A stretch of DNA of 64,000 bases. Source: JACVRW01 sp963734025. GTDB lineage: Bacteria; Actinomycetota; Thermoleophilia; Solirubrobacterales; Thermoleophilaceae. The translations under genes were made by a program, and so were the position numbers. Shown piece after piece: positions 17,018 to 25,753 of the stretch. The notes below the pieces were generated by a model. The model was given only the letters and a program-made list of their open reading frames with translations, searched no databases and had not been told where the DNA came from. The stretch lies in NCBI GenBank assembly GCA_963734025.1, contig CAVTFR010000015.1:372001-436000 (forward strand), given 5' to 3'. The stretch's first letter is position 1. Each line of letters opens with the position of its first letter.

Positions 17018-18958
17018 CTACGGCCCGGTCCAACCTGCCGCGTAGCACGGCCTCCCGGCGCACGTGTCCACGAACGTCCCGCCGATCTTCAGGAACTCGG
17101 AGAACTGCGCCGCCGCCGGACCCGAGAAGCCCGTCAGCGAGTGCGGGTCGACCCCGAGCTCCGGCGCGATGTTCGCGAGTGGGGCCGGCGGCGTGCCGAG
17201 GTCGCCGCGCTGCGGGCCGATGTCGTAGACGACGAGCGCGTTGCCGGAGTAGCGCAGGCGCCGGATGCGCGGGATGCGGTAGAAGGGCCGCCGGTCGAGG
17301 CTGCGGCCGGGGTCGAGCGCCGGCGTGCGGAGGCGGGCGCCGATCACGCGCGCCTCGACCTCGGTGGCCACGTTCGCGACCTGGTGGTCGCCGAACGCCT
17401 CGTGGAGGACGACCGTGTGGCGCGGCGTTCCCGGATAGGGGTCGCGCGTCATGTGCCACGCGTAGCCGTTGGCCTCGCCGCGGTCCCAGAGGATCTGGAT
17501 CATCGAGTTGATGAGCGAGCGCTCGATCTGGTCCGGGTAGCTCGGGTAGAGCACCTCCGCGAAGCGCCCGAACTGCGTGCTGCGCCCGAGCAGAAGGCTG
17601 AAGTTCATCGCCGGCACGATCAGCGCGGAGCGCTCGAAGTCGGGCGCGACGGCGGTCAGCGCTCCGCCCAGGATGCCGCCCTGGCTGGCGCCGGCGTAGA
17701 ACAGCCGGCGCGTGTCGATCGCGCCGCCGAAGGCGGGGTTGGCGTCGAACCCCTGCGGGTGGACGAGCAGCCGCCCGAGGAACATGAAGTTGAGGAAGCC
17801 CTGCTGGTTGCGGTCCACCAGGCTCGGGAAGCTCGAGAGGTCCTTGGACAGGTCGAGCACGTTCGGGACGTCCTCGGCGGACATGCCCGACCAATCGGTC
17901 GCGCAGGCCACGAAGTTCCCGGCGCTCGCGAGCGGCGCCAGCGCGAGCACCGCGTCGGCCCCGCCGAGCAGGCCGTGGCCGAAGATGAGCGGCCGAGCGT
18001 CGCGCGCCCCGTTCGGGACGAGGCAGATGAAGCGCTCGACCTGGACGTTGCCGGGGATGCGCTCGATCAGCCGGCGGCCGCCGAGCTTGAAGCGCGAGCC
18101 CGGCGGGCAGCCCGGCCGGTTCAGGAAGCAGGGGACGGTGAAGGTGCCGTCGACGCGCTGCACCTCCGGCGTCAGCGGGGCAACCGCGTCCACGCTGAAC
18201 TGCGGCGCGGCGCCCTGGACCTTCAGATCGCCGAGCTTGCGGTCGCCGAGCTCGGCGAAGGCCCGGTTGCGGATGTGGAGGAGGCGCTGGGAGAGGTTCT
18301 GCTTCGTTGCGACCGTGAAGTCCCAGGCCAGGTAGAGGTCACCACGCCGGATGCCCCCGCGCGCGAGCGCCCGGAAGATCTCCGCGTAGCGGCGGCCGCC
18401 GGCCTCGCCGTCACGGATACGTCTGAACGCGCGCTGGGCGCGCAGCTCGCGCCCGCGCGAGTCGCGCAGGTTGCGCAGGGCCACGATGTAGCGCCGGCCC
18501 TCGCGCCAGTTCGCGCCCGGGTGGACGAGCAGCGCGCGCCGCCGCGGATTCGTCGCCTGCGAGTCGAGCTCGGCCCAGATCAGCTGCCGCTTCCCGGTCT
18601 TCGCGTCGATCACGACGATCGGCGCGCGCTTCGCGAACGACCTCGCCATGTCGTTGACCGGCACTGCGCCGCTGCGCCTCAGGTCGAGCCCCGGGACGTG
18701 CGTGACGATGATCTGCCCCGGGCTGAAGCCGTTCGAGCGGTTGTAGTCGGCCGCCCTGATCGGCCTCCCCTTCGTGTTGCGCGGCATCATCGAGTCGCGC
18801 AGCGCGAGCCTGCCGCCCTCGCGGAAGTGGTCGTTCGGCCACGGCAGCAGGCAGTTGGACGGGTCGATAGGGTCGCAGCCCGGCCGCGCCGCATGGGCCG
18901 GTGCGCCCGCCGCCATCAGCATCGCTGCGAGCGCGGCGATCACAGCTCCTCTCCTCAC
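17018..18958 (-). CDS. Secreted alpha/beta-hydrolase-like protein
   Basis: A 646-residue protein with a signal peptide (residues 1-23, RRGAVIAALAAMLMAAGAPAHA). It opens with a Cys-containing segment CDPIDPSNCLLPWPNDHF. The central part has an alpha/beta-hydrolase look: FGHGLLGGADAVL (oxyanion region) and GASQGGILGG near residue 395, a GxSxGG nucleophile elbow. A candidate His is in LHEAFGDHQVAN near 510. Four or more Cys may form disulphides (DTCAGRPC near the end). The substrate is unknown. It lies between the ABC permease (17-base gap) and the M1 peptidase. Confidence 0.82.
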   Translation of the reverse strand: MRRGAVIAALAAMLMAAGAPAHAARPGCDPIDPSNCLLPWPNDHFREGGRLALRDSMMPRNTKGRPIRAADYNRSNGFSPGQIIVTHVPGLDLRRSGAVPVNDMARSFAKRAPIVVIDAKTGKRQLIWAELDSQATNPRRRALLVHPGANWREGRRYIVALRNLRDSRGRELRAQRAFRRIRDGEAGGRRYAEIFRALARGGIRRGDLYLAWDFTVATKQNLSQRLLHIRNRAFAELGDRKLGDLKVQGAAPQFSVDAVAPLTPEVQRVDGTFTVPCFLNRPGCPPGSRFKLGGRRLIERIPGNVQVERFICLVPNGARDARPLIFGHGLLGGADAVLALAPLASAGNFVACATDWSGMSAEDVPNVLDLSKDLSSFPSLVDRNQQGFLNFMFLGRLLVHPQGFDANPAFGGAIDTRRLFYAGASQGGILGGALTAVAPDFERSALIVPAMNFSLLLGRSTQFGRFAEVLYPSYPDQIERSLINSMIQILWDRGEANGYAWHMTRDPYPGTPRHTVVLHEAFGDHQVANVATEVEARVIGARLRTPALDPGRSLDRRPFYRIPRIRRLRYSGNALVVYDIGPQRGDLGTPPAPLANIAPELGVDPHSLTGFSGPAAAQFSEFLKIGGTFVDTCAGRPCYAAGWTGP

Positions 18959-18975
18959 CGCGCGGCCACCCTAGT

Positions 18976-20148
18976 TCAGGCGCGCGCGGCGCGCCAGGCT
19001 TCGCGCAGCTTCATCGGCTTGCCCATGCGCAGCACCGAGCGCTCGTAGATGCGCGCGCCGAGCGGCACGAGCAGCGCGATTCCGAGGATGAGCAGCCCCA
19101 GCGACGCGGCGATCTCCGCGGCGCTCGCCTCCCCGAGCGCCACCCGCAGCGGCATGGTGATCGGTGAGAAGAGCGGCACGAGCGAGGCCACGACCGCGAG
19201 CGTTCCGTCCGGGTCGTCGATCGCGGGGAAGGCGAGCAGGTAGCCGATCACGAGCAGCACCGTGAGCACGGTGGTGGACGACTGCAGGTCCTCCTGGCGC
19301 GACACCATCACCCCCGCGATCGCGTACAGCGCGGACCAGAGCAGATAGCCGAACAGGAACCAGACGAGCACGACCGCGAGCGTGCCCAGGTCGCCCGCGT
19401 CGAGCTCGATTGCGCCGCTCGCGGACGCCGCGGCCAGTCCCACCACCGCCGTCACGGCGAGCTGGAGCAGCCCGAGGGCGCCGATGCCGAGGATCTTCCC
19501 GGCCAGGATCGCGCGCGGCTGAACCGTCGCGAGCAGTACCTCGACCACGCGCGACGACTTCTCCTCGACCACGCCCGATGCGACGGCGATCCCGTACATG
19601 ATGAGCTGCAGGTAGAGGACGAGCGACGCGACGAAGGCGACGCCCTCCCCACCCTCGTCCTCTCCCTCGAGCGACACGGTCCGCAGCAGCGGCGGATCCA
19701 GCACGCGGCGGGCCTCCGCCCCCGTGATGCCCTCGTTGCGGAGCTCCTCACCGGCGCGCACCCGGCGGGCCGCGGCCTGCAGCGTCTGCTCGAGCTCCTC
19801 CGGCGGATCCTTCAGGCTGACGATCACGCCGCCGACCAGCGCGGCGTCGAGGCTCTCGTCTCGGACCCCGGCGCGCGCGGCGCCGGCGCTCGGCCGGCGC
19901 TCGACCTCGATCTTCACATCGAACGCCGGGCCCACCGCGCGGGCGGCCACGGCAACCGCCTGTGCCTCGGGGCCGACGGCGCCGACCGTGAACTCGTCAG
20001 TGCTGTCGCCGCCGACCACTCCGGCCACGATCCCGACCGCAGCCACCACGAGCACCGTCACGATGAGCGAGAGCTGGAAGGCGCGCGAGCGGATCCGCTC
20101 CATGAACTCGCGCCGGGAGACCAGCCAGGTCGCGCGCGCAAGGCTCAC
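18976..20148 (-). CDS. ABC-2 type (NatB-like) transporter permease
   Basis: A 390-residue permease with the NatB/ABC-2_membrane_3 layout: a first membrane helix near 25-47 after VSRREFMERIRSRAFQLSL, a large extracytoplasmic domain to about residue 175, then five or six helices from SLVLYLQLIMYGIAVASGV to the C-terminus. The motif GVVEEKSSRVVEVLLATVQPRAILAGKILGIG is typical of this group, which exports sodium ions or small molecules. It overlaps the ATPase stop by four bases, so the two form one exporter. Confidence 0.92.
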   Translation of the reverse strand: MSLARATWLVSRREFMERIRSRAFQLSLIVTVLVVAAVGIVAGVVGGDSTDEFTVGAVGPEAQAVAVAARAVGPAFDVKIEVERRPSAGAARAGVRDESLDAALVGGVIVSLKDPPEELEQTLQAAARRVRAGEELRNEGITGAEARRVLDPPLLRTVSLEGEDEGGEGVAFVASLVLYLQLIMYGIAVASGVVEEKSSRVVEVLLATVQPRAILAGKILGIGALGLLQLAVTAVVGLAAASASGAIELDAGDLGTLAVVLVWFLFGYLLWSALYAIAGVMVSRQEDLQSSTTVLTVLLVIGYLLAFPAIDDPDGTLAVVASLVPLFSPITMPLRVALGEASAAEIAASLGLLILGIALLVPLGARIYERSVLRMGKPMKLREAWRAARA

Positions 20149-21035
20149 CGCTCGACCACCTCGCGGAAGAGCTCTGCCAGCGTCGGCCGCGCGGGCTCGA
20201 AGAGCCTGACCCGGCCGGCCCGGCGCGCCGCATCGAGGACGAGCTGGTCGTCGGCGCCGTCCTTCATCTCGACGAGCACGGCGCCGTTGCTCCTACCGAC
20301 GAGCTCGGCCCCCGGCACTCCCGAGAGCCAGTCGTCGGCTGCCGAGTCGACCTGAACCCTCAGACGCGGCCGCGAGCGCTCCGTGCGCAGCTCCTCGACC
20401 GCCCCGGCGGCGACGATGCGCCCTCGGCTCACGATCGCGACGTCGTCGCAGAGGCGCTCGACGAGCTCCAGCTGGTGCGACGAGAAGATGACGGCGACGC
20501 CCTCCGTGGCGCGCTCGCGCAGCACCTCTGACATCACCTCCGTCCCGATCGGATCCAGGCCCGAGAAGGGCTCGTCGAGGATCAGCAGCCGCGGATCGTG
20601 CACCAGCGCCGCCGAGAGCTGCACGCGTTGCTGGTTGCCGAGCGAGAGCTCCTCCACCGGCTTCTCGGCCTGCTCCCCGAGTCCGAGCCGCTCCGTCCAG
20701 TGGCGCACCGCGGCGGCCGCCTCGGCGGGCGGGAGGCCGTGCAGCTCGGCGAGGTAGCGGAGCTGGCGGTCCGCGCGCATCTTCGGATAGAGGCCGCGCT
20801 CCTCGGGCATGTATCCGAACTGGCGCTGCTCCTCGCGGCGCACCGGCCGTCCCTGCCAGCGCACCTCGCCGGCATCCGGCTCGAGCACGCCGAGCGCGAT
20901 GCGCATCGCCGTGGTCTTGCCCGCCCCGTTGGGTCCGACGAATCCGAGCAGCCTGCCCTCGGGAGCCTGCAGCGAGAGCCCGTCGAGGGCCACCGTCTCA
21001 CCGTATCGCCGGCTGAGGTCGAGGAGCTCCAGCAT
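20145..21035 (-). CDS. ABC transporter ATP-binding protein (NatA-like)
   Basis: A 296-residue ATPase. Walker A is GPNGAGKTT near 34-42, the signature is LSLGNQQRVQLSAALVHDP near 130, Walker B is LLILDEPFSGLDPIG near 150, and the switch His is in FSSHQLE near 187. A C-terminal extension (RPRLRVQVDSAADDWL...) of ~80 residues is common in drug/Na+ exporter ATPases. The start could be the ATG at 21035 or the TTG one codon upstream. It heads the run ATPase-permease-hydrolase-M1-patatin. Confidence 0.93.
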   Translation of the reverse strand: MLELLDLSRRYGETVALDGLSLQAPEGRLLGFVGPNGAGKTTAMRIALGVLEPDAGEVRWQGRPVRREEQRQFGYMPEERGLYPKMRADRQLRYLAELHGLPPAEAAAAVRHWTERLGLGEQAEKPVEELSLGNQQRVQLSAALVHDPRLLILDEPFSGLDPIGTEVMSEVLRERATEGVAVIFSSHQLELVERLCDDVAIVSRGRIVAAGAVEELRTERSRPRLRVQVDSAADDWLSGVPGAELVGRSNGAVLVEMKDGADDQLVLDAARRAGRVRLFEPARPTLAELFREVVER

Positions 21036-21085
21036 CAAGGCTGGTATTCCCGCCCGCGGCGCTCCGGCAACACAGGCGCGCAGCG

Positions 21086-21937
21086 TTACTTCAGCCGGAA
21101 CGCCTTGATGCGGTCCGCGTAGGCGGACTCGTCCAGCGCGTACACGCCATAGGCGAGCGCCTGGATCACCCCGAGCAGCGCCGCGTGCGAGCGCACGTAG
21201 GCAGGGCTGTTCGAGGAGTAGTAGAGCCTGTGGTCCGCGAGCTTCACGACCTCGGAGAGGGTGGCGTCGGCGATCGCGATCGTTGCCGCGCGGCGGTTGC
21301 GTGCGAGCTTCATCGCTCGCACGACGAGCGGGTGTGGGCGCCCGGCGGAGAAGCCGATCATCACCGTCTTGTCGTCCACCCTGCCGAGCTTCGCGAGCCC
21401 CTCCTGGCTGGGTGAGGCGACCACCTCGGCGCGCAGATCGAGCAGCATCAGCAGATGGCGCAGGTAGCTCGCGAAGAACGCCATCTGATCGGTGCCGCAG
21501 AGGAGGATCCGGTCGGCCCGCGAGATCAGGTCGACCGCGGCGGCCACCTCGTCGCGGTCGATCCGCTTCGCGGTCTCGGCGACGTTCGAGTGGTCGGCGG
21601 CAAGGGCAGTCTCGAACTCGGTCTGGTCGATCGGGAAGAGCGGCGGCGAGGAAAGCGCCTCGGCCGAGGCTCCGTTCTCGCGCGCGCGCCGGTACTCGTC
21701 GCGCGCGGCCGCCTGCAGCTCGGGGAATCCCTCGAAGCCGAGCGCCTGCGCGAAACGCACCACGGTTGAGCTCGACGTGTTCGCACGGCGCGCCAGCTCC
21801 TCGGCCGTGTGGAAGGCCGCCTCCTCCAGGTGGTCGACGATGTACTGGCCGACGTCCTTCTGAGAGCGGCTGAACTCGTCGAAGCGCTGGCGGATCTCCT
21901 CCGACAGCGTGAGGGCGGTCGTCCCAGTTCGCGTCAC
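21086..21937 (-). CDS. MurR/RpiR family transcriptional regulator
   Basis: A 283-residue regulator with an N-terminal HTH_6 domain (FHTAEELARRANTSSSTVVRFAQALGFEGFPEL near 45-80) and a C-terminal SIS sugar-phosphate-binding domain (RILLCGTDQMAFFASYLRHLL, and TVMIGFSAGRPHPLVVRAMKLA). Such proteins respond to phosphosugars. The open frame extends far upstream out of family; the only start codon near the conserved region is a GTG at 21937. It is divergent from the GST gene with a 69-base gap that probably holds both promoters. Its target is not evident. Confidence 0.9.
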   Translation of the reverse strand: MTRTGTTALTLSEEIRQRFDEFSRSQKDVGQYIVDHLEEAAFHTAEELARRANTSSSTVVRFAQALGFEGFPELQAAARDEYRRARENGASAEALSSPPLFPIDQTEFETALAADHSNVAETAKRIDRDEVAAAVDLISRADRILLCGTDQMAFFASYLRHLLMLLDLRAEVVASPSQEGLAKLGRVDDKTVMIGFSAGRPHPLVVRAMKLARNRRAATIAIADATLSEVVKLADHRLYYSSNSPAYVRSHAALLGVIQALAYGVYALDESAYADRIKAFRLK

Positions 21938-22006
21938 GGACCGCTTTTTCGTCGGGACCGCCCGAGTTCCTTCAGCGAAGGGCTTCCGAGGTAGCGTTCC
22001 CGCCCC

Positions 22007-22639
22007 GTGATCCTCTACGACCACCCCGCCTCCGGGAACTGCATGAAAGCTCGCATCCTGCTGCGCCAGCTGGGGCTGCCGTTCGAGCGCGTGACCGTCG
22101 ACCTCTTCACCGGCGAGACGCGCACGGAAGAGCATCTTGCTCGCAACGCCGACGGGCGCGTGCCGGTGCTCGAGCTCGACTCGGGCGAGCGAATCGCCGA
22201 GTCGGGCGCGATCCTGCTGCACCTGGGCGAGGGAACGTCGTTCTTGCCGGCGCCGGGCCTCGCGCGCACGCGCGTGCAGCGCTGGATGTTCTTCGAGCAG
22301 AACCGGATCGAGCCGGAGCTCGCCTATGCCCGCTTCCTGTGGCTGTCGGGTCGGCACGCGCAGGCCCCGGAGGTCTTCGAGAACCGGCTTGACCGCGGCC
22401 GCGACGCGATGGCCGCGTTGGAGCGCGGGCTGGGCGCAGGCGCAACGTTCGTCGCCGGTGACGACTACACGGTCGCCGACATCGCCCTGTACGCCTATGT
22501 GCACTGCGCCGGCGACGCAGGCGCCGACCCGCGCGAGCACCGGAGCATCTCCGCCTGGCTCGACCGCGTCGAGGCGACACCCGCCTTCGTGAACGACCTC
22601 GAGCCGTTCCCCGAGCACGCGTCGGCGCGGCCGACCTGA
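22007..22639 (+). CDS. Glutathione S-transferase family protein
   Basis: A 210-residue protein with a thioredoxin-like N-domain (ILYDHPASGNCMKARILLRQ, cis-Pro region GRVPVLEL near 49-56, ESGAILLHLGEG near 63-74) and an all-helical C-domain with the conserved DDYTVADIALYAYVH near 150-165. Actinobacteria usually lack glutathione, so the thiol partner may be mycothiol or none. The start is a GTG nine bases after TAGCGT, compatible with a leaderless transcript. Confidence 0.92.
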   Translation: MILYDHPASGNCMKARILLRQLGLPFERVTVDLFTGETRTEEHLARNADGRVPVLELDSGERIAESGAILLHLGEGTSFLPAPGLARTRVQRWMFFEQNRIEPELAYARFLWLSGRHAQAPEVFENRLDRGRDAMAALERGLGAGATFVAGDDYTVADIALYAYVHCAGDAGADPREHRSISAWLDRVEATPAFVNDLEPFPEHASARPT

Positions 22640-22655
22640 TGGCCGCCGCCCGACG

Positions 22656-22832
22656 CTGCGCGGAAATGTCGAGGACCTCCTCACGCGCCTCCTGGCCGGC
22701 GGCGAGACGGACCTGGCGGAACGGCTCGTGCACCCCGACCTCGTCAACACGGAAGCCGCCACCGAGCGGGCCACGGACCCGAGGCAGCTCGGACTGCCGC
22801 CGCCTCCTCCGTCGGGGGACCCGCACGGCTAG
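22656..22832 (+). pseudogene. Remnant of a SnoaL-like protein
   Basis: Read from 22656, one frame encodes about 55 residues (NVEDLLTRLLAGGETDL, then AERLVHPDLVNTEAATER) that resemble the first helix and strand of SnoaL/ester-cyclase-like proteins, whose usual length is 120-150. No ATG or GTG opens the frame and a TAG ends it after a Pro-rich run. I read it as a truncated leftover between the GST and phosphatase genes. It could also be chance coding bias; the LVHPDLVN stretch is the main support. Confidence 0.4.
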
Positions 22833-22841
22833 GAACTACAG

Positions 22842-23669
22842 CTAGGCCTCGCAGCTCGCGCGGCTGCGGTCGAGCAGCCGCCCGCGCGAGTCGCGGAACT
22901 CGAAGGTCGCCCTGCCCGGCTCGAGCACGATCCGCAGCGCGCCGAAGAGGCCGTCCGCGCCCCAGGCGAGCTGGGGGTCGCTCTCATCGACGCCGTAGCC
23001 GGTCGCGCCGCCCGCGCCCGCGATGTACTGGGTGATGCCGCCCGAGGGACGCAGCCGCTGCAGGTTGTGGTCGTGGCCGCTCAGGAAGGCCTTCGCGTGT
23101 CCGCGCAGCGTGTTCCAGAGCGGCGCCATCCCGGGGTCGTCTTCGTAGATGCCGGCGCTGAACCGGGGGCGGTGCGAGAAGGCGATGCGGCAGTCGCCGG
23201 ACGTCGTCCCGACCTGCTTTCGCAGCCAGCGCAGCTGGCGCGAGCCCGGCCCGTGGTCAGCCATCGAGTTGAGCGAGAGGATCTGCCAGCCGGCCAGGCT
23301 CGTGCTGGACCAGGGCGGCTGCCTGCGCCCCTTCTTGGCGCGCCAGTACGGGTAGTAGCCGGTGAAGCGATTGGCCCACTCGTGGTTGCCGGGCGTCGGA
23401 TCGGTGATACGGGCGAGCGATCCGTAGAGCGGGTCGTAGTGGAGCCGGAACTCGCGCGCCGTGCCGTCCTCGTAGACGTCGCCGAGGTAGAGGAAGCGGT
23501 CGGGACGCTGGGCGCGGATGTAGGCGGCGAGCCGGCGGGCGCCGTCGTTCGGCGTGGCGGCGTCGCCGACGGCCCACACCTCTGCGGGCTCGGGCGACTG
23601 GGCCGGCGCGGACGGCGCCGCCGCCGTGAGGAGCGCCAGCGCCGCGACGACTGTGGCGAGCCGCCTCAT
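22842..23669 (-). CDS. Exported metallophosphoesterase (purple-acid-phosphatase-like)
   Basis: A 275-residue exported enzyme with a signal peptide at residues 1-23. The dimetal site is visible: GDAATPND near 35, YLGDVYEDGT near 61-70, the GNHE motif near 94-97, SHRPRF near 165, and GHDHN near 197-201. These are the calcineurin-type ligands. Two Cys (in SGDCRIAF and the C-terminal RASCEA) may pair. Its start overlaps the stop of the phosphodiester glycosidase gene by four bases, so the two exported hydrolases are coupled. Confidence 0.92.
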   Translation of the reverse strand: MRRLATVVAALALLTAAAPSAPAQSPEPAEVWAVGDAATPNDGARRLAAYIRAQRPDRFLYLGDVYEDGTAREFRLHYDPLYGSLARITDPTPGNHEWANRFTGYYPYWRAKKGRRQPPWSSTSLAGWQILSLNSMADHGPGSRQLRWLRKQVGTTSGDCRIAFSHRPRFSAGIYEDDPGMAPLWNTLRGHAKAFLSGHDHNLQRLRPSGGITQYIAGAGGATGYGVDESDPQLAWGADGLFGALRIVLEPGRATFEFRDSRGRLLDRSRASCEA

Positions 23670-24853
23670 GGCAGGACGAAGATGCCGTCGCTCACCGCGC
23701 GCTCGCCGGAGGGATCGGAGGGCCGGCTCACAAGCTCGCCGAGGACGACCATGCCGGTGGAGCCGCCGCCGTCCAGGTTGAGGGCGTCGCGGGCGCCGAG
23801 CGCGCGCATCACGCGCGCCGCCTCGGGCAGCGTCACGCCGGCGCTCCAGCCGGGCCGCCGTCCGTCGACCGTCACCAGCAGGAGCCTGCCGTCGCTCTTC
23901 ACGCCCGCGAGCGTACGGGGATGCCTGGACGCGACGAAGCCCGGCGCGCTCAGAGGGGCGAAGCCCTCGGAACGGGCCGCCACCGCCACCCGCCCGCGCG
24001 TCAAGAGGCGCGGTCCGCCGCCGGTCACGAGCGCCTGATCCGCGCCCAGGCCAAGCTCGATCTGCGCCGGCGCGCCGGCTTCGAGCGAGTCGCGCAGGAA
24101 CGTCGCGGCGTCGCCGCTCCCCGACAGGACGAAGGCTCCCCGCGGGACCGGGCGGCTGCCCGGCCGGCCGACGCGCTCCACAACTCCGCCGCGGACGAGC
24201 GCCTCGACGCCGGTGCTCGGGCGCAGGGCTCCGTAGCGGGACTCGAAGAGGACGAGCTCGCTCGGATCGGTGCAGGTCAATCCCGAGTCCGGCCGCTGGG
24301 TCGGCCGGTCGCCGCCGCGGCCCCCGCAGGCCGGGACGCTGCCGCGCCGGCGGTCGACGCCGTCGATCAGGCGCTCGACCCCGCCGGCGGTCACCGCTCC
24401 GGCGAAGCGGAGCGCGGCAATCCGCGGGTTCGCGCCCGGGTCGGCGGGCACGATCAGCGCCGAGCGCCGGTTCACGGGCTCGCTCACGAGTTGCCCGTCG
24501 AGCGCGAGCGCGCCGACCGGATCGCCGTCCACCGCGAAGAAGCCGCCGTTGACCCCGGCCACCGCCCCGGTCCTGCGCGCCATGTCGCTCGGCCGCTCGA
24601 GCCCGGCAACCCGCTCGTTCGAGAGGACGCCGCTCAGCCGCCCGGCGAGCGCCCCGCGGTCGACGCTGACGACGTTGACGCGCCAGGGGCCGCCCTCGCG
24701 GACGATCGACGTCCAGCGCACGCCCGGCGCGACCACGGCGCTCTCGCGGCGCTCGTCGAGCGAGCGCGAGCCGAGCGGCAGCTCGGCCGCCACCGCGGAC
24801 GCGGGTGCAAGGGCGGCGAGCAGGGTGAGGACCGTGCCGGCAGAGCGGCGCAT
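23666..24853 (-). CDS. Exported phosphodiester glycosidase (NAGPA-domain) family protein
   Basis: A 395-residue exported protein. The signal peptide is residues 1-22. The NAGPA/DUF2233 domain shows GVNGGFFAVDGDPVGALALDGQL near 98-120, the Asp/Gly core DALNLDGGGSTGMVVLGELVSRPSD near 355-380, and GVTLPEAARVMRALGA before it. In the mammalian relative this domain removes a GlcNAc-1-phosphate cap; in bacteria it is linked to exopolysaccharide or teichoic-type phosphodiesters. A Cys-rich insertion (VPACGGRGGD and LTCTDPSE) may be disulphide-bonded. It is translated just before the metallophosphoesterase, which suggests sequential dephosphorylation of one exported substrate. Confidence 0.9.
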   Translation of the reverse strand: MRRSAGTVLTLLAALAPASAVAAELPLGSRSLDERRESAVVAPGVRWTSIVREGGPWRVNVVSVDRGALAGRLSGVLSNERVAGLERPSDMARRTGAVAGVNGGFFAVDGDPVGALALDGQLVSEPVNRRSALIVPADPGANPRIAALRFAGAVTAGGVERLIDGVDRRRGSVPACGGRGGDRPTQRPDSGLTCTDPSELVLFESRYGALRPSTGVEALVRGGVVERVGRPGSRPVPRGAFVLSGSGDAATFLRDSLEAGAPAQIELGLGADQALVTGGGPRLLTRGRVAVAARSEGFAPLSAPGFVASRHPRTLAGVKSDGRLLLVTVDGRRPGWSAGVTLPEAARVMRALGARDALNLDGGGSTGMVVLGELVSRPSDPSGERAVSDGIFVLP

Positions 24854-24893
24854 GCGGCGCAGGTTTGCAGACCCGCGCCGCAGCTCGCGTCGG

Positions 24894-25088
24894 CTAGCCC
24901 GGCAGCGGGAAGCTCACGGGGCTGCGGTTGCCGTCGCGGTCGACGGCACGGGCGTGCGGCGCGTTCGCCGGTCTTGCGGCCGCGCACCTCGAGCACACGG
25001 GAGCCGGCGACGCTCACGCCCGCCCGGGTGAGCACGGCGACGACGCGGTTGAAGACGTTCTTCGTGAACCAGTCGGACGCTGGTAGCG
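24894..25088 (-). pseudogene. Broken N-terminus of a deazaflavin (F420)-dependent nitroreductase-like gene
   Basis: From about 25078 on the minus strand one frame reads SDWFTKNVFNRVVAVLTRAG, then VSVAGSRVLEVRGRKTGE. This is the typical start of the deazaflavin-dependent nitroreductase/DUF385 family. No start codon opens it, since a TGA lies just upstream. After KTGE the family continuation (RRTPV) is only found in a shifted frame and soon stops. A third frame ends VDRDGNRSPVSFPLPG then TAG at 24894, which looks like the tail of an FN3-type protein. The segment is probably a junction of two gene fragments. Confidence 0.55.
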
Positions 25089-25109
25089 CTCAGCCGCGGG
25101 TCAAGGCTC

Positions 25110-25700
25110 TCACAGCGCCGCCGTCACGACCCTGGCGCCGACGTCGACCACCACATCCTTCGGCACCTCCTGGTGGTCGATCCACCACAGGGCGAGGCCG
25201 GCGAGCCCGTTGGTGACGGCCTCGGCGGTCGGCTCGATCTGATCGGCCGGGATCCGTCCGCCGGGCTGATCGGCGATGAACGCGGCGATCACCTCGCGCG
25301 CTCGCACGTTCACGCGCAGCCGCAGCGCCTGGATCTCCTCACCGCCCGAGCGGTCGCGGAACAACATGACCCAGGCGTGCCTGTTCTCACGGACGTAGTC
25401 GAACCAGTGCTCGAGGATCGCCGGCACGAGGCGGCCGGGCGGCAGACCGTCGGGGTCGATTGCCTCGATGAAGGTCGGGAGATCGTCCTCGTGCTTCTCG
25501 AGCAGCGCCATGTAGAGCGCCTTCTTCGAGTCGAAGTGGCGGTAGACGATCGGCTTCGTCACGTGGGCCGCGGCGGCGATGTCCGCGATGCGGGCGCCCG
25601 CGTAGCCATCGCGCGCGAACGCCTGGCCGGCCGCGCGAACAATCAGCTCGCGACGCTCGTCCGCCGGGATCCGCCTGAGTTCCGAGTGCTTCGTGGCCAT
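25110..25700 (-). CDS. TetR family transcriptional regulator
   Basis: A 196-residue regulator. The N-terminal helix-turn-helix is typical: RRELIVRAAGQAFARDGYAGARIADIAAAAHVTKPIVYRHFDSKKALYMALLEKHE over residues 16-72. The C-terminal ligand domain has HWFDYVRENRHAWVMLFRDRSGG. It is divergent from the cupin gene. The 99-base gap between the two starts holds two near-identical 16-bp palindromes that fit a TetR operator pair, so it probably represses itself and the cupin gene. Confidence 0.94.
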   Translation of the reverse strand: MATKHSELRRIPADERRELIVRAAGQAFARDGYAGARIADIAAAAHVTKPIVYRHFDSKKALYMALLEKHEDDLPTFIEAIDPDGLPPGRLVPAILEHWFDYVRENRHAWVMLFRDRSGGEEIQALRLRVNVRAREVIAAFIADQPGGRIPADQIEPTAEAVTNGLAGLALWWIDHQEVPKDVVVDVGARVVTAAL

Positions 25701-25701
25701 C

Positions 25702-25717
25702 TGTGACGCAGCTCACA
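25702..25717. promoter_or_regulatory. CRP-like palindrome TGTGA-N6-TCACA
   Basis: The sequence TGTGACGCAGCTCACA matches the CRP-family consensus half-sites perfectly with a six-base spacer. It starts two bases upstream of the tetR ATG. At that distance it would overlap the transcript start or act as a roadblock rather than as a distant activator site. Chance occurrence is possible. Confidence 0.4.
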
Positions 25718-25725
25718 CAACGCGA

Positions 25726-25741
25726 GTTACCGAAGGGTAAC
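25726..25741. promoter_or_regulatory. Operator palindrome 1 (GTTACC-N4-GGTAAC)
   Basis: A perfect six-base inverted repeat with four-base spacer in the tetR/cupin divergent intergenic region. The same architecture recurs 28 bases downstream. It is the likely binding site of the adjacent TetR-family protein. Confidence 0.65.
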
Positions 25742-25753
25742 CTCCGGCGCTAT

